Shown here: positions 27,137-36,027 of the stretch, in pieces
How positions within the stretch are numbered: position 1 is the first letter of the stretch
Layout: every line of letters starts with the position of its first letter
DNA from: Paracoccaceae bacterium
GTDB taxonomy: Bacteria > Pseudomonadota > Alphaproteobacteria > Rhodobacterales > Rhodobacteraceae
DNA length: 64,000 nt
Assembly (NCBI GenBank): GCA_024742695.1
Contig: JANSXY010000001.1
Coordinates: 1-64,000, forward strand
Direction of reading: 5' to 3'
Made by a program: the position numbers and the translations under genes
Notes under the pieces: model-generated
What the model saw: the letters and a program-made list of their open reading frames with translations, nothing else
What the model was told of the DNA's origin: nothing
Databases searched by the model: none

Positions 27137-27569
27137 TGTGTCTGCTCCTTCAGGCCGGATCACTCTAGGCATGTCGGCGGGCCGCGGCCTTGACTTCGCT
27201 CAAGACGCCGCTGGCAAGCCGGCCGGCGGATTGTGGCGATCAGCCCGAGGGCCGGTGTTGACGCCGTGGCGACGGGCGCCCCGGCAAGATGCGGCCCGAA
27301 AGCCCGGCCGAGGCGGCGGCGCAGGGATGCCGACATCGGGGATGGATCGGGAAGCGGACGATCCGGTGGCGCGGCTTGCGGCGCCGAGCCGGTGCGACCC
27401 CGGCTGCCCAAAACCCTGCGGTCGGCCCCGGCGACGGCCGATCCTTCACCAACCGAGTGTGGGTTTATTTGGCCGCAAGGGCTTGATTCTTGTCGCGCGA
27501 GAAGAAAGCCTTGGCGGATAGCTGCACGCAACCCTGCCGCTTGACGCGGCGAGATCGGGATCGACATCG
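27137..27569. other. gap of about 430 bases, regulatory only
   Basis: The FNR-like box at 27190-27203 is the only recognisable element. The rest shows Arg/Ala-rich spurious frames on both strands and no hairpin I would call a terminator. Confidence 0.5.
27190..27203. promoter_or_regulatory. FNR/NnrR-like box TTGACTTCGCTCAA
   Basis: The TTGAC-N4-CTCAA dyad lies about 54 bp upstream of the 91-aa gene. It has the same shape and spacing as the box upstream of the universal stress gene, which makes chance less likely. Confidence 0.55.
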
Positions 27570-28601
27570 GTGTCCTCGACCAAGATACGCAACATGGAAG
27601 AGTTCGCCGCGGTCAGCGGCATCTCGCGTCCGACGGTATCCAAGTATTTCAACGATCCCGACAGTGTCCGGCCCTCCACCCGGAACCGGATCGAGGAGGC
27701 GCTGGAAAGATACGACTACCGCCCGAACATCTTCGCGATGAACCAGAACCGCAAGCTGACCAAGAACGTCGGCATCGTCGTTCCGTACCTGACAGACCCG
27801 TTCTTCGCCGAGATCGCAAGGAAGCTCGAGGAACGCTGCACGCTTGCCGGGTTCCGCCCGACACTCTACAGCCCCTACGGCCAGCGGGAGATGGAGGTCG
27901 AGATCCTCGACAGCATCCGGTCGCTGAAGCCGGCCGGCGTGCTTCTGGCCCCCCTTGGCCGGGCGTCGGACCACAAGGCCGTGGAAAGCTTCTGCGCCGA
28001 CGTGCCGACGGTTCTGTTCGACAGCGATATCGAGGGCGTGGGCGAAGCCTTTGTCGGATCGGACAATTTCAGTTTCGTGTCGCAAACCGTGGAGTACCTG
28101 ACCCGAACCGGGTCACCGCCGTGTTTCTTCGAGATGCGGACGCCGGCAAACCCGAACGCGAACAAGCGTCGGCTTGCCTATATCGAACTGATGGAACGCC
28201 ACGGCCACGAGCCCCGGGTGATCAAGGTCGAGGGCGAGGGCTGGGCGTTCGAACAGATCGGCCGGGACGGGGCGCTGCGCCTGCTTGAAAGCGGCGGGTT
28301 TCCCAGTGACACCGTGCTGTGCAGCAACGACCGGCTTGCCATCGGTTTGCTGGCGGCCTGCTACGAGAAGGGCATGCGCGTCGGTCGCGGCGAGGGCTGC
28401 GCGCTGCGGGTGGCGTCGCACGACGGGCATCCGTTCTCGCAATTCACCTGTCCGTCGCTGACCACCGCCTCGCACGACTACGATTCGGTTTCCGACCGTG
28501 CCATCGCGACGCTGCGCGACCTGATCGAGGCCGGGGGGCGGTTCGATGCCCGCACGGAGATGCTGTATCCGGCCAATCTGATATTGAGAGCATCCGCTTA
28601 G
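27570..28601 (+). CDS. LacI-family regulator of the polyol operon
   Basis: The 343-residue regulator has a GTG start at 27570. The LacI helix-turn-helix is MEEFAAVSGISRPTVSKYFN, with hinge YDYRPNIFAMNQNRKLTKNV. The sensor domain contains DTVLCSNDRLAIGLLAACYE, then ASHDGHPFSQFTCPSLTT. It lies 93 bp upstream of smoE in the same direction, so it is the probable regulator of polyol uptake and oxidation. The N-terminal helix differs in detail from the LacI protein at 16422, so the operators should differ. Confidence 0.9.
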   Translation: MSSTKIRNMEEFAAVSGISRPTVSKYFNDPDSVRPSTRNRIEEALERYDYRPNIFAMNQNRKLTKNVGIVVPYLTDPFFAEIARKLEERCTLAGFRPTLYSPYGQREMEVEILDSIRSLKPAGVLLAPLGRASDHKAVESFCADVPTVLFDSDIEGVGEAFVGSDNFSFVSQTVEYLTRTGSPPCFFEMRTPANPNANKRRLAYIELMERHGHEPRVIKVEGEGWAFEQIGRDGALRLLESGGFPSDTVLCSNDRLAIGLLAACYEKGMRVGRGEGCALRVASHDGHPFSQFTCPSLTTASHDYDSVSDRAIATLRDLIEAGGRFDARTEMLYPANLILRASA

Positions 28602-28611
28602 CGTCAGAATC

Positions 28612-28660
28612 TTTGCGCGCGAAAAATTTTAATTGACGCCTGAAAGTTTTCTTCTCTAGT
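28612..28660 (+). promoter_or_regulatory. candidate smoE promoter and operator
   Basis: TTGACG at 28633-28638 is a reasonable -35, and TCTAGT at 28655-28660 a weak -10, with a 16-bp spacer. Just upstream, TTTGCGCGCGAA (28612-28623) is a palindrome with 10 of 12 symmetric positions and could be the LacI-family operator. This AT-rich stretch is unusual for the window. Confidence 0.4.
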
Positions 28661-28694
28661 GTCGTGGCGACATCCAAGCTAGGGAGGACAACGG

Positions 28695-29999
28695 ATGCAT
28701 CTCAAGAACGCACTTCGTGCGGCCACTGCGCTCACGCTGATTTCGTCCGTCGGAGCCTCGGCGGAGACAATCACGATCGCCACCGTGAACAACGGCGACA
28801 TGATCCGCATGCAGGGCTACACCGACGATTTCACCGCGAAGACCGGTCACACCGTCGAGTGGGTCACGCTGGAAGAGAACGTGCTGCGCCAGCGCGTCAC
28901 GACCGACATCACCACCAAGGGCGGCCAGTTCGACATCATGACGATCGGCATGTACGAGACCCCGATCTGGGGCGCGAACGGCTGGCTCGTGCCGCTCGAC
29001 GACCTGTCGGCGGAATACGACGTGGACGATATCCTGCCGGCGATGCGGGGCGGGCTGTCGCACGACGGCACGCTCTATGCCGCGCCGTTCTACGGCGAAA
29101 GCTCGATGGTGATGTATCGCACCGACCTGATGGAAGCGGCCGGCCTTGAAATGCCGGAAGCGCCGACCTGGGCGTTCATCCGCGAGGCCGCGGCCGCGAT
29201 GACCGACCGCGAGAACGACATCAACGGCATCTGCCTGCGCGGCAAGGCCGGCTGGGGCGAGGGCGGCGCCTTCATCACCGTCACCGCGAACTCCTTCGGG
29301 GCCCGTTGGTTCGACGAAGACTGGAACGCCCAGTTCGACCAGCCGCAGTGGAAGGAAGCGCTGACCTTCTTCGTCGACATGATGAACGCCTACGGCCCGC
29401 CCGGCTACGCGACCAACGGCTTCAACGAGAACCTGTCGCTGTTCCAGCAGGGCAAGTGCGGCATGTGGATCGACGCCACCGTCGCGGCCTCCTTCGTGAC
29501 CAACCCCAACGACTCCACCGTCGCCGACAGCGTGGGCTTCGCGCTGGCCCCCGACACCGGGTTGGGCAAGCGGTCGAACTGGCTGTGGGCCTGGGCGCTG
29601 GCGATCCCGGCGGGCACGCAGAAAGAGGCCGCCGCGAAAGAGTTCATCGAATGGGCGACCTCGAAGGACTACATCGAGCTGGTGGCCAAGAACGAGGGCT
29701 GGGCCAACGTGCCGCCGGGCGCGCGCACCTCGCTGTACGAAACGCCTGAATACCAGGAAGTTCCGTTCGCGAAGATGACGCTCGACTCGATCAACGCGGC
29801 CGATCCGACGAACCCGACCGTCGATCCGGTGCCCTATGTCGGCATCCAGTTCGTCGCCATCCCGGAATTCGCGGGCATCGCCACGGAAGTCAGCCAGGAA
29901 TTCTCGGCCGTCTACGCCGGTCAGCAGACCGTCGAGGAGGCGCTCGAAAAGGCCCAGGCGCTGACCAACGACGCGATGGAAGCGGCGGGCTACCGCTAG
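28695..29999 (+). CDS. smoE: sorbitol/mannitol ABC transporter binding protein
   Basis: The 434-residue family 1 binding protein has a signal peptide (about residues 1-23, ending GASAETI). It resembles SmoE of the Rhodobacter sphaeroides hexitol transporter in context and in motifs such as VEWVTLEENVLRQRVTTDIT and FDIMTIGMYETPIWGANGWL. It captures D-sorbitol, D-mannitol or related polyols in the periplasm. AGGGAGGAC precedes the ATG at 28695. The gene order smoE-F-G-K-S-mtlK follows exactly. A perfect 11-bp hairpin follows its stop. Confidence 0.92.
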   Translation: MHLKNALRAATALTLISSVGASAETITIATVNNGDMIRMQGYTDDFTAKTGHTVEWVTLEENVLRQRVTTDITTKGGQFDIMTIGMYETPIWGANGWLVPLDDLSAEYDVDDILPAMRGGLSHDGTLYAAPFYGESSMVMYRTDLMEAAGLEMPEAPTWAFIREAAAAMTDRENDINGICLRGKAGWGEGGAFITVTANSFGARWFDEDWNAQFDQPQWKEALTFFVDMMNAYGPPGYATNGFNENLSLFQQGKCGMWIDATVAASFVTNPNDSTVADSVGFALAPDTGLGKRSNWLWAWALAIPAGTQKEAAAKEFIEWATSKDYIELVAKNEGWANVPPGARTSLYETPEYQEVPFAKMTLDSINAADPTNPTVDPVPYVGIQFVAIPEFAGIATEVSQEFSAVYAGQQTVEEALEKAQALTNDAMEAAGYR

Positions 30000-30015
30000 G
30001 CGCGGCCCAGACTTC

Positions 30016-30044
30016 CGAGGGGGGCGGTTTCCACGCCCCCCTCG
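30016..30044 (+). promoter_or_regulatory. intercistronic hairpin after smoE
   Basis: Perfect 11-bp arms CGAGGGGGGCG and CGCCCCCCTCG enclose a 7-base loop, 16 bases after the smoE stop. No T tract follows. This arrangement usually stabilises the upstream message and lowers expression of the permease genes, as between malE and malF. Confidence 0.7.
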
Positions 30045-30114
30045 AACGCTCGAACCTCTGCTAGTCTTTCATCGTCCCGGGCGGGCCCGTTCCGCCACCG
30101 CAGGAGATGTGGCC

Positions 30115-30993
30115 ATGGCGACCCAGCATTCCCGATCCGCAGCACGGCTGATGATGGCGCCGGCCGTCATCCTGCTTCTGGGCTGGATGCTCGTGCCCCT
30201 GACGATGACGCTGTACTTCAGCTTCAAGAAGTATCTGCCGATGCGCGGCGACTCGCTCGAACGCGGTCTCGATTGGGTCGGGTTCGAGAACTACAGCCGG
30301 TTCCTCAACTCCAGCTCGTTCTGGCCCAGCGTTCAGGCCACCCTGCTGATCGTGGGCGGCGTCCTGGTGATCACGGTGGTGCTGGGGGTGTTGCTGGCGA
30401 TCCTGCTCGATCAGCCGATCTGGGGCCAGGGCATCGTGCGCATCCTGATCATCGCGCCGTTCTTCGTGATGCCGACCGTCTCGGCACTGGTCTGGAAGAA
30501 CATGTTCATGGATCCGGTGAACGGCATGTTCGCCCATCTTTGGCGGTTCTTCGGCGCCGAGCCCGTGTCCTGGCTGTCCGATGCCTCGGTCCAGTCGATC
30601 ATCATGATCGTGTCGTGGCAGTGGCTGCCCTTCGCCACCCTGATCCTGCTCACCGCGATCCAGTCGCTCGACAGCGAGCAGATCGAGGCCGCCGAGATGG
30701 ACGGCGCGTCCGTCCTGTCCCGGTTCTTCTACATCGTCCTGCCGCACCTGAGCCGCGCGATCACCATCGTGATCCTGATCCAGACGATCTTCCTGCTGTC
30801 GATCTTCGCCGAGATCTTCGTGACCACCGGCGGCGCCTTCGGAACCCGGACGCTGACCTACCTGATCTTCCAGCGGGTCGTGGACAGCCAGAACATCGGC
30901 CTGGGATCGGCCGGCGGGGTCTACGCGATCATCCTTGCCAACATCGTCGCGATCTTCCTGATGCGGATCGTCGGCAAGAACCTCGATCGATAG
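30115..30993 (+). CDS. smoF: polyol ABC transporter permease
   Basis: The 292-residue permease has six membrane helices and coupling loop AAEMDGASVLSRFFYIVLPH. It starts at ATG 30115, correctly spaced from AGGAGA at 30102-30107; the GTG at 30109 is too close. It forms the membrane channel with SmoG. Order and size match smoF of the R. sphaeroides polyol operon. Confidence 0.9.
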   Translation: MATQHSRSAARLMMAPAVILLLGWMLVPLTMTLYFSFKKYLPMRGDSLERGLDWVGFENYSRFLNSSSFWPSVQATLLIVGGVLVITVVLGVLLAILLDQPIWGQGIVRILIIAPFFVMPTVSALVWKNMFMDPVNGMFAHLWRFFGAEPVSWLSDASVQSIIMIVSWQWLPFATLILLTAIQSLDSEQIEAAEMDGASVLSRFFYIVLPHLSRAITIVILIQTIFLLSIFAEIFVTTGGAFGTRTLTYLIFQRVVDSQNIGLGSAGGVYAIILANIVAIFLMRIVGKNLDR

Positions 30994-31002
30994 GGGGCGA
31001 AC

Positions 31003-31833
31003 ATGGCGCGCGCAGTCTCCACACGCCGCAAGGTGATGACCACCGCCCTGGCCTGGGCGATCGGGCTGCTGATCTTCTTCCCGATCTACTGGACGATCCT
31101 GACCAGCTTCAAGACCGAGGCCCAGGCGATCAACAACCCGCCGCTGTTCTTCGGCTTTGACTGGACGCTGGAAAACTACAGCGTCGTGCAGGAACGGTCG
31201 GATTACATGCGGTTCCTGTGGAATTCCGTCATCATCGCGGGCGGGTCCACGGCGCTGGGAATCCTCGTGGCGGTGCCGGCGGCCTGGTCGATGGCCTTCG
31301 TTCCGTCGCGGCGCACCAAGGACATCCTGCTGTGGATGCTGTCGACCAAGATGCTGCCCGCCGTCGGTGTGCTGTACCCGATTTCGCTGATCTTCGTGGA
31401 GTTCAACCTGCTCGACACCCGGATCGGCCTGATCCTCGTGCTGATGCTGATCAACCTGCCGATCATCGTCTGGATGCTCTACACCTACTTCAGGGAAATC
31501 CCTGGCGAGATCCTCGAGGCCGCGCGGATGGACGGTGCGGGCCTGCGCGAGGAAATCCTCTACGTGCTGACGCCGATGGCGATCCCGGGGATCGCGTCGA
31601 CCGTGCTGCTCAACGTCATCCTGGCCTGGAACGAGGCGTTCTGGACGCTGAACCTGACCGCCGCCAACGCCGGGCCGCTGACCGCGTTCATCGCCAGCTA
31701 TTCCAGCCCCGAGGGCCTGTTCTACGCCAAGCTGAGTGCCGCCTCGACCATGGCGATCGCGCCGATCCTGATCCTGGGATGGTTCAGCCAGAAACAACTC
31801 GTCCGCGGCCTGACCTTCGGCGCGGTGAAGTGA
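31003..31833 (+). CDS. smoG: polyol ABC transporter permease
   Basis: The 276-residue second permease has six helices, EAA loop EAARMDGAGLREEILYVLTP and C-terminal QLVRGLTFGAVK. GGGGGCGAAC precedes the ATG 9 bases after smoF. It is the SmoF partner in hexitol import. The ATPase gene follows after 12 bases. Confidence 0.9.
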   Translation: MARAVSTRRKVMTTALAWAIGLLIFFPIYWTILTSFKTEAQAINNPPLFFGFDWTLENYSVVQERSDYMRFLWNSVIIAGGSTALGILVAVPAAWSMAFVPSRRTKDILLWMLSTKMLPAVGVLYPISLIFVEFNLLDTRIGLILVLMLINLPIIVWMLYTYFREIPGEILEAARMDGAGLREEILYVLTPMAIPGIASTVLLNVILAWNEAFWTLNLTAANAGPLTAFIASYSSPEGLFYAKLSAASTMAIAPILILGWFSQKQLVRGLTFGAVK

Positions 31834-31845
31834 GGAAAACAGATC

Positions 31846-32850
31846 ATGGGAAGCATCGTCCTCGAAAAGGTGAAGAAAAGCTTCGGCGACGTCACCGTCA
31901 TTCCTCCGCTCGACCTGCAGATCGATGACGGCGAGTTCGTGGTCTTCGTCGGACCGTCGGGCTGCGGCAAGTCCACGCTCCTGCGGCTGATCGCCGGGCT
32001 CGAGGATGTCAGCGGCGGCACGATCCGGATCGACGGGCGGGACGCGACGGAAATCCCGCCGGCCCGGCGCGGCCTCGCGATGGTGTTCCAGTCCTACGCG
32101 CTCTACCCGCACATGAGCGTACGCAAGAACATCGCCTTTCCGCTGCGGATGGCGAAACTCGACCAGGCCGAGATCGACCGGCGGGTCGGCGCGGCGGCCG
32201 ATATCCTGAACCTCACCGCCTATCTCGATCGCCGTCCGGGCCAGCTTTCGGGCGGTCAGCGTCAGCGGGTCGCCATCGGACGCGCCATCGTGCGCGAACC
32301 GGCGGCGTTCCTGTTCGACGAACCCTTGTCGAACCTCGATGCGGCGCTGCGCGTGGGGATGCGGCTGGAAATCTCCGAGCTTCACAAGCGGCTCGCCACC
32401 ACGATGATCTACGTCACCCACGACCAGGTCGAGGCGATGACCATGGCCGACAAGATCGTGGTGCTGCAGGCGGGGGTGATCGAACAGGTCGGAAGCCCGC
32501 TGGAACTCTACCAACGGCCGCGCAACGTCTTCGTCGCCGGCTTCATCGGATCGCCCCGGATGAACCTGATCGAGGGCGCCGAGGCGCGCAAGCACGATGC
32601 CGCGGCGATCGGCATCCGGCCGGAGCATCTGGAAATCTCGCAGACCGAGGGGCTGTGGAAGGGCACCGTCGGGGTGTCCGAACATCTTGGCTCGGACACG
32701 TTCTTCCACGTGCAGACCAACGCCTCGGCCCAGCCGCTCACGGCGCGGGCGAGCGGCGAGCTGGCGCTCGGCTACGGATCCGAAGTCTACCTGACCCCGC
32801 GGCCCGAACACCTGCATCGCTTCGATGAAAACGGCTTGAGGATCGCGTGA
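31846..32850 (+). CDS. smoK: polyol ABC transporter ATP-binding protein
   Basis: The 334-residue CUT1 ATPase has Walker [10 protein letters not shown] at residues 36-44, Q-loop [11 protein letters not shown], signature LSGGQRQR and Walker [12 protein letters not shown]. The H-loop is in [10 protein letters not shown], and a MalK-like regulatory domain ends [12 protein letters not shown]. It energises the Smo importer and may be shared with other sugar systems, as MsmK-type ATPases often are. The stop overlaps the smoS start. Confidence 0.92.
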   Translation: MGSIVLEKVKKSFGDVTVIPPLDLQIDDGEFVVFVGPSGCGKSTLLRLIAGLEDVSGGTIRIDGRDATEIPPARRGLAMVFQSYALYPHMSVRKNIAFPLRMAKLDQAEIDRRVGAAADILNLTAYLDRRPGQLSGGQRQRVAIGRAIVREPAAFLFDEPLSNLDAALRVGMRLEISELHKRLATTMIYVTHDQVEAMTMADKIVVLQAGVIEQVGSPLELYQRPRNVFVAGFIGSPRMNLIEGAEARKHDAAAIGIRPEHLEISQTEGLWKGTVGVSEHLGSDTFFHVQTNASAQPLTARASGELALGYGSEVYLTPRPEHLHRFDENGLRIA

Positions 32851-33620
32851 TGCGCCTTCAGGGAAAGACCGCGCTGATCACCGGGGCCGCGCGCGGCATC
32901 GGGCTGGCCTTCGCCCGCGCCTATGCGCTCGAGGGCGCGCGGGTCGCGCTTGGCGATATCGACATCGAGCGTGCCCGTGCCGCGGCCGCCGGGATCGGCG
33001 CATCGGCCACCGCCGTGGAGATGGATGTCACCCGGCAGGACAGCATCGACGCCGCCGTGGCCGCGACGGTCGGCGAGTTCGGCGGGATCGACATCCTGAT
33101 CAACAACGCGGCGATCTTCACCGCCGCGCCGATCGTCGAAATCGATCGCGAGGAGTATCGGCGGGTCTTCGACATCAACGTCGCGGGCACGCTGTTCACC
33201 CTGCAAGCCGTCGCACGCCACATGATCGCGCGGGGCAGGGGCGGCAAGATCATCAACATGGCCAGCCAGGCCGGGCGACGCGGCGAACCGCTGGTCGCGG
33301 TCTATTGCGCGTCGAAGGCGGCCGTGATCAGCCTTACCCAATCCGCCGGCCTGGACCTGATCCGGCACGGGATCAACGTGAACGCCATCGCGCCCGGCGT
33401 CGTCGACGGCGAACATTGGGACGGCGTCGACGCGCTGTTCGCCCGGTACGAGGGCAAGCCGCCGGGCCAGAAGAAGCGGGAGGTCGGCGCGGCCGTGCCC
33501 TTCGGTCGGATGGGCCGGGCCGAGGATCTCACTGGCATGGCCGTGTTCCTGGCCTCCGCCGAGGCGGACTACATCGTGGCGCAGACCTACAACGTCGACG
33601 GCGGCAACTGGATGAGCTGA
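32850..33620 (+). CDS. smoS: sorbitol (glucitol) dehydrogenase, SDR family
   Basis: The 256-residue SDR oxidises D-sorbitol to D-fructose with NAD, and galactitol or L-iditol more slowly in the known enzyme. It has TGAARGIG cofactor loop, LINNAAIF, SQAGRRGEPLV and catalytic VYCASKAAV. The C-terminal VAQTYNVDGGNWMS is characteristic of the Rhodobacter enzyme, which has the same length. I prefer ATG 32850, overlapping the smoK stop (TGATG), over the GTG at 32847. It supplies fructose from imported sorbitol. Confidence 0.93.
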   Translation: MRLQGKTALITGAARGIGLAFARAYALEGARVALGDIDIERARAAAAGIGASATAVEMDVTRQDSIDAAVAATVGEFGGIDILINNAAIFTAAPIVEIDREEYRRVFDINVAGTLFTLQAVARHMIARGRGGKIINMASQAGRRGEPLVAVYCASKAAVISLTQSAGLDLIRHGINVNAIAPGVVDGEHWDGVDALFARYEGKPPGQKKREVGAAVPFGRMGRAEDLTGMAVFLASAEADYIVAQTYNVDGGNWMS

Positions 33621-35116
33621 TGCAGAACGCCGCCACAATCGGAAACCCGGTTGCGCTTCGAAACGCATCGCTTGCGGAGCTGCCGGAGGGCATTGCCCGC
33701 CCGCTCTACGATCGTTCCGGGCTGAGGCCGGGCATCGTGCATATCGGCGTCGGCAATTTCCACCGCGCGCATCAGGCGTGGTACCTGCACCGGCTGATGC
33801 AGGGCGGCATGGCGCTCGACTGGGCGATCGTCGGCGCCGGGGTTCGGCCGCAGGACGCCGCGATGCGCGCGAAGCTTCTGGCGCAGGATTGCCTGACGAC
33901 GTTGATCGAACTCGACCCGGCCGGGAAATCCGCCGAAGTGGTCGGCTCGATGATCGATTTCCTGCCCGTGGAAGACGGCCACGGCGCGCTGATCGCGCAG
34001 ATGGCCGATCCGTCGATCCGGATCATCGGTCTCACCGTGACCGAGGGCGGCTACTACGTCGATCCGGTGACGAACGGGTTCGATGCCGAGCATCCCGATA
34101 TCCGCCACGATGTCGCGAACCCGGCCAGGCCGCGCACGGCGTTCGGCGCGATGGTGGAGGCCCTGCGCCGGCGCCGCGACGCCGGCTACGGCCCGTTCAC
34201 CGCCCAGAGCTGCGACAATCTTCTCGGCAACGGCCGGATCCTGCGCCAGACGGTCGTCGGTCTCGCCCGGCGCGTCGATCCCGGCCTCGCGGAGTGGATC
34301 GACGAAAGGTGCAGTTTCCCGAACGCGATGGTCGATTGCATCGTGCCCGCCACCGGCGAGACGGAGCTTGCCCTCGCCCGAAGCTTCGGCATCGACGATG
34401 CCGCGCCGGTCACGCACGAGAACTTCCGGCAATGGGTCATCGAGGATGATTTCTGCGCCGGTCGCCCGGACTGGGACCGCAGCGGCGCGGTCTTCTCCGA
34501 CCGGGTGCACGACTACGAGGCGATGAAGCTGCGGATCCTGAACGCGGGCCACCAGGTCCTGGCCAATGTCGGCGAGATCACCGGGTTGGAAACGATTTCG
34601 GCCTGCATGTCGCAGCCGCGGATCGCGGCCTTCTTCCGCAAGGTTCAGCGCGAGGAGATCGCGCCCCATGTCGGCGCGGTGCCGGGCATGGCGCCGGTCG
34701 ATTACATCCGCCTTGTCGAGCAACGGTTCGCGAACCCGGCGATCGTCGACACCACCCGGCGGGTCGCCTTCGACGGATCCTCGCGGCATCCGGGCTTCCT
34801 GTTGCCGACGTTGCGCGACGGGATCGCGGCCGGCACGCCGGTGCGGGGGCTGATCCTGGTCGAGGCGCTTTGGGCGCGCATGTGCGCGGCGACCCGCGAG
34901 GACGGCAGCACGATCGCGCCGAACGATCCCGACTGGGACACCCTGGTCGCGGCCGCGACGGCGGCGCGGGATCGCCCGGAGGCCTGGCTGGAACAGCGCC
35001 GGCTCTATGGCGATCTCGCCGGTCACGAACCGTTTCGCCGGGGCTTCTCGCTTTGGCTGCGCAAGATCTGGGCCGACGGCGCGATGGCGGCGCTTGACGA
35101 CTACCTGCAAGGCTGA
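33620..35116 (+). CDS. mtlK: mannitol 2-dehydrogenase (polyol dehydrogenase)
   Basis: The 498-residue member of the long-chain polyol-specific dehydrogenases has IVHIGVGNFHRAHQAWYLHR at the N terminus (nucleotide-binding GxGxFxxAH). The catalytic pattern K303, N308, H311 is in MKLRILNAGHQVLANVGEIT. It oxidises D-mannitol (and D-arabitol) to the ketose. It starts in TGATG overlap with smoS. No fructokinase gene (mtlZ in R. sphaeroides) follows; the next gene is convergent, so fructose phosphorylation must come from elsewhere. Confidence 0.92.
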   Translation: MQNAATIGNPVALRNASLAELPEGIARPLYDRSGLRPGIVHIGVGNFHRAHQAWYLHRLMQGGMALDWAIVGAGVRPQDAAMRAKLLAQDCLTTLIELDPAGKSAEVVGSMIDFLPVEDGHGALIAQMADPSIRIIGLTVTEGGYYVDPVTNGFDAEHPDIRHDVANPARPRTAFGAMVEALRRRRDAGYGPFTAQSCDNLLGNGRILRQTVVGLARRVDPGLAEWIDERCSFPNAMVDCIVPATGETELALARSFGIDDAAPVTHENFRQWVIEDDFCAGRPDWDRSGAVFSDRVHDYEAMKLRILNAGHQVLANVGEITGLETISACMSQPRIAAFFRKVQREEIAPHVGAVPGMAPVDYIRLVEQRFANPAIVDTTRRVAFDGSSRHPGFLLPTLRDGIAAGTPVRGLILVEALWARMCAATREDGSTIAPNDPDWDTLVAAATAARDRPEAWLEQRRLYGDLAGHEPFRRGFSLWLRKIWADGAMAALDDYLQG

Positions 35117-35243
35117 TCGCACCCGATGTTCCGCCGGAGAACCGGTGGCGTCGCCCGAAAGGCCGCCTTCGGGATCCTCGGCCGGTGCCTGGCGATTGCA
35201 GCCTGACCCCGAACCGGGTGAACACCCTCCCCGGATTTCACGG

Positions 35244-36002
35244 CTAGATGCACTCGCCTCCGTCGATCACCAGCGCGTGGCCGGTGACGAAGGACGAGCG
35301 GTGCGAGGCGAGGAACACGATGGCGTCGGCGATCTCGTCGACCGTGCCGAAGCGGCCCATCGGAATCGCCGAGGCGACATAGGCCTCGAGCCTGTCGCGC
35401 CCGCCCATCTGGATCTCGAAACCGCGGTTGAACGGGGTATCGATGAAGCCCGGGCAAAGCGCGTTGAAGCGGATGTTCTCGTGCGCGTAGTCGGCGGCCA
35501 TCTGCCGCGTCATCGCCAGCACGGCATGCTTGGTCGTGCAGTAGGCGATCATACCGCGATCGTACTGCACGCCGGAATTCGACGAGGTGACGATCACGCT
35601 GCCGCCGCCTGTCGCCCGCATCGGGGCCAGCGCGGCCTGCGCGGCGACGAAATGCGACCTGACGTTCAGCGCCCATGACGCGTCCATGTCGGCCACCCCA
35701 ACGTCCTCCAGCCTGCCCTCGACCTGGATGCCGGCATGGGAATGCAGGATGTCGAGCCGGCCGTGCCGCCGCGCCGCGCCCGCGATGGCGGCGGCCAGGG
35801 CCGGATCGTCCGTCACGTCCAGCGCCAGCGCCTCGGCCCGGCCGCCCGCGTCGCGGATGCCGCCGGCCACCGCCTCGGCGCCGGGGCCGTCGCGGTCGGT
35901 GACGACCACATGCGCGCCTTCGCGGGCCAGGGCGCGCGCGCCGGCGGCCCCGATCCCGGACGCGGCACCGGTCACGAACGCGACCCGGTTTTCAAGCAGC
36001 AT
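35244..36002 (-). CDS. SDR dehydrogenase of the amine-transport operon
   Basis: The 252-residue classical SDR has TGAASGIG and catalytic Y-x3-K in IAYCTTKHAV, with Ser in VTSSNSGVQ. The structural NNAG motif is changed to HSHAG. Start ATG 36002 follows GGGAGG. It is the last gene of the potA-like to potC-like operon, 25 bases after the second permease, so it may oxidise a product of the imported amine. Convergent with mtlK. The substrate cannot be predicted. Confidence 0.88.
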   Translation of the reverse strand: MLLENRVAFVTGAASGIGAAGARALAREGAHVVVTDRDGPGAEAVAGGIRDAGGRAEALALDVTDDPALAAAIAGAARRHGRLDILHSHAGIQVEGRLEDVGVADMDASWALNVRSHFVAAQAALAPMRATGGGSVIVTSSNSGVQYDRGMIAYCTTKHAVLAMTRQMAADYAHENIRFNALCPGFIDTPFNRGFEIQMGGRDRLEAYVASAIPMGRFGTVDEIADAIVFLASHRSSFVTGHALVIDGGECI

Positions 36003-36027
36003 CGAAACCTCCCTCCCGGTCATGGCG

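Noticed and set aside
30061-32817. Very long open frame (918 aa) on the minus strand
   Set aside because: It is antisense to smoF, smoG and smoK, is His/Asp/Arg/Gly-rich and has no domain. Long antisense frames are expected in GC-rich genes.
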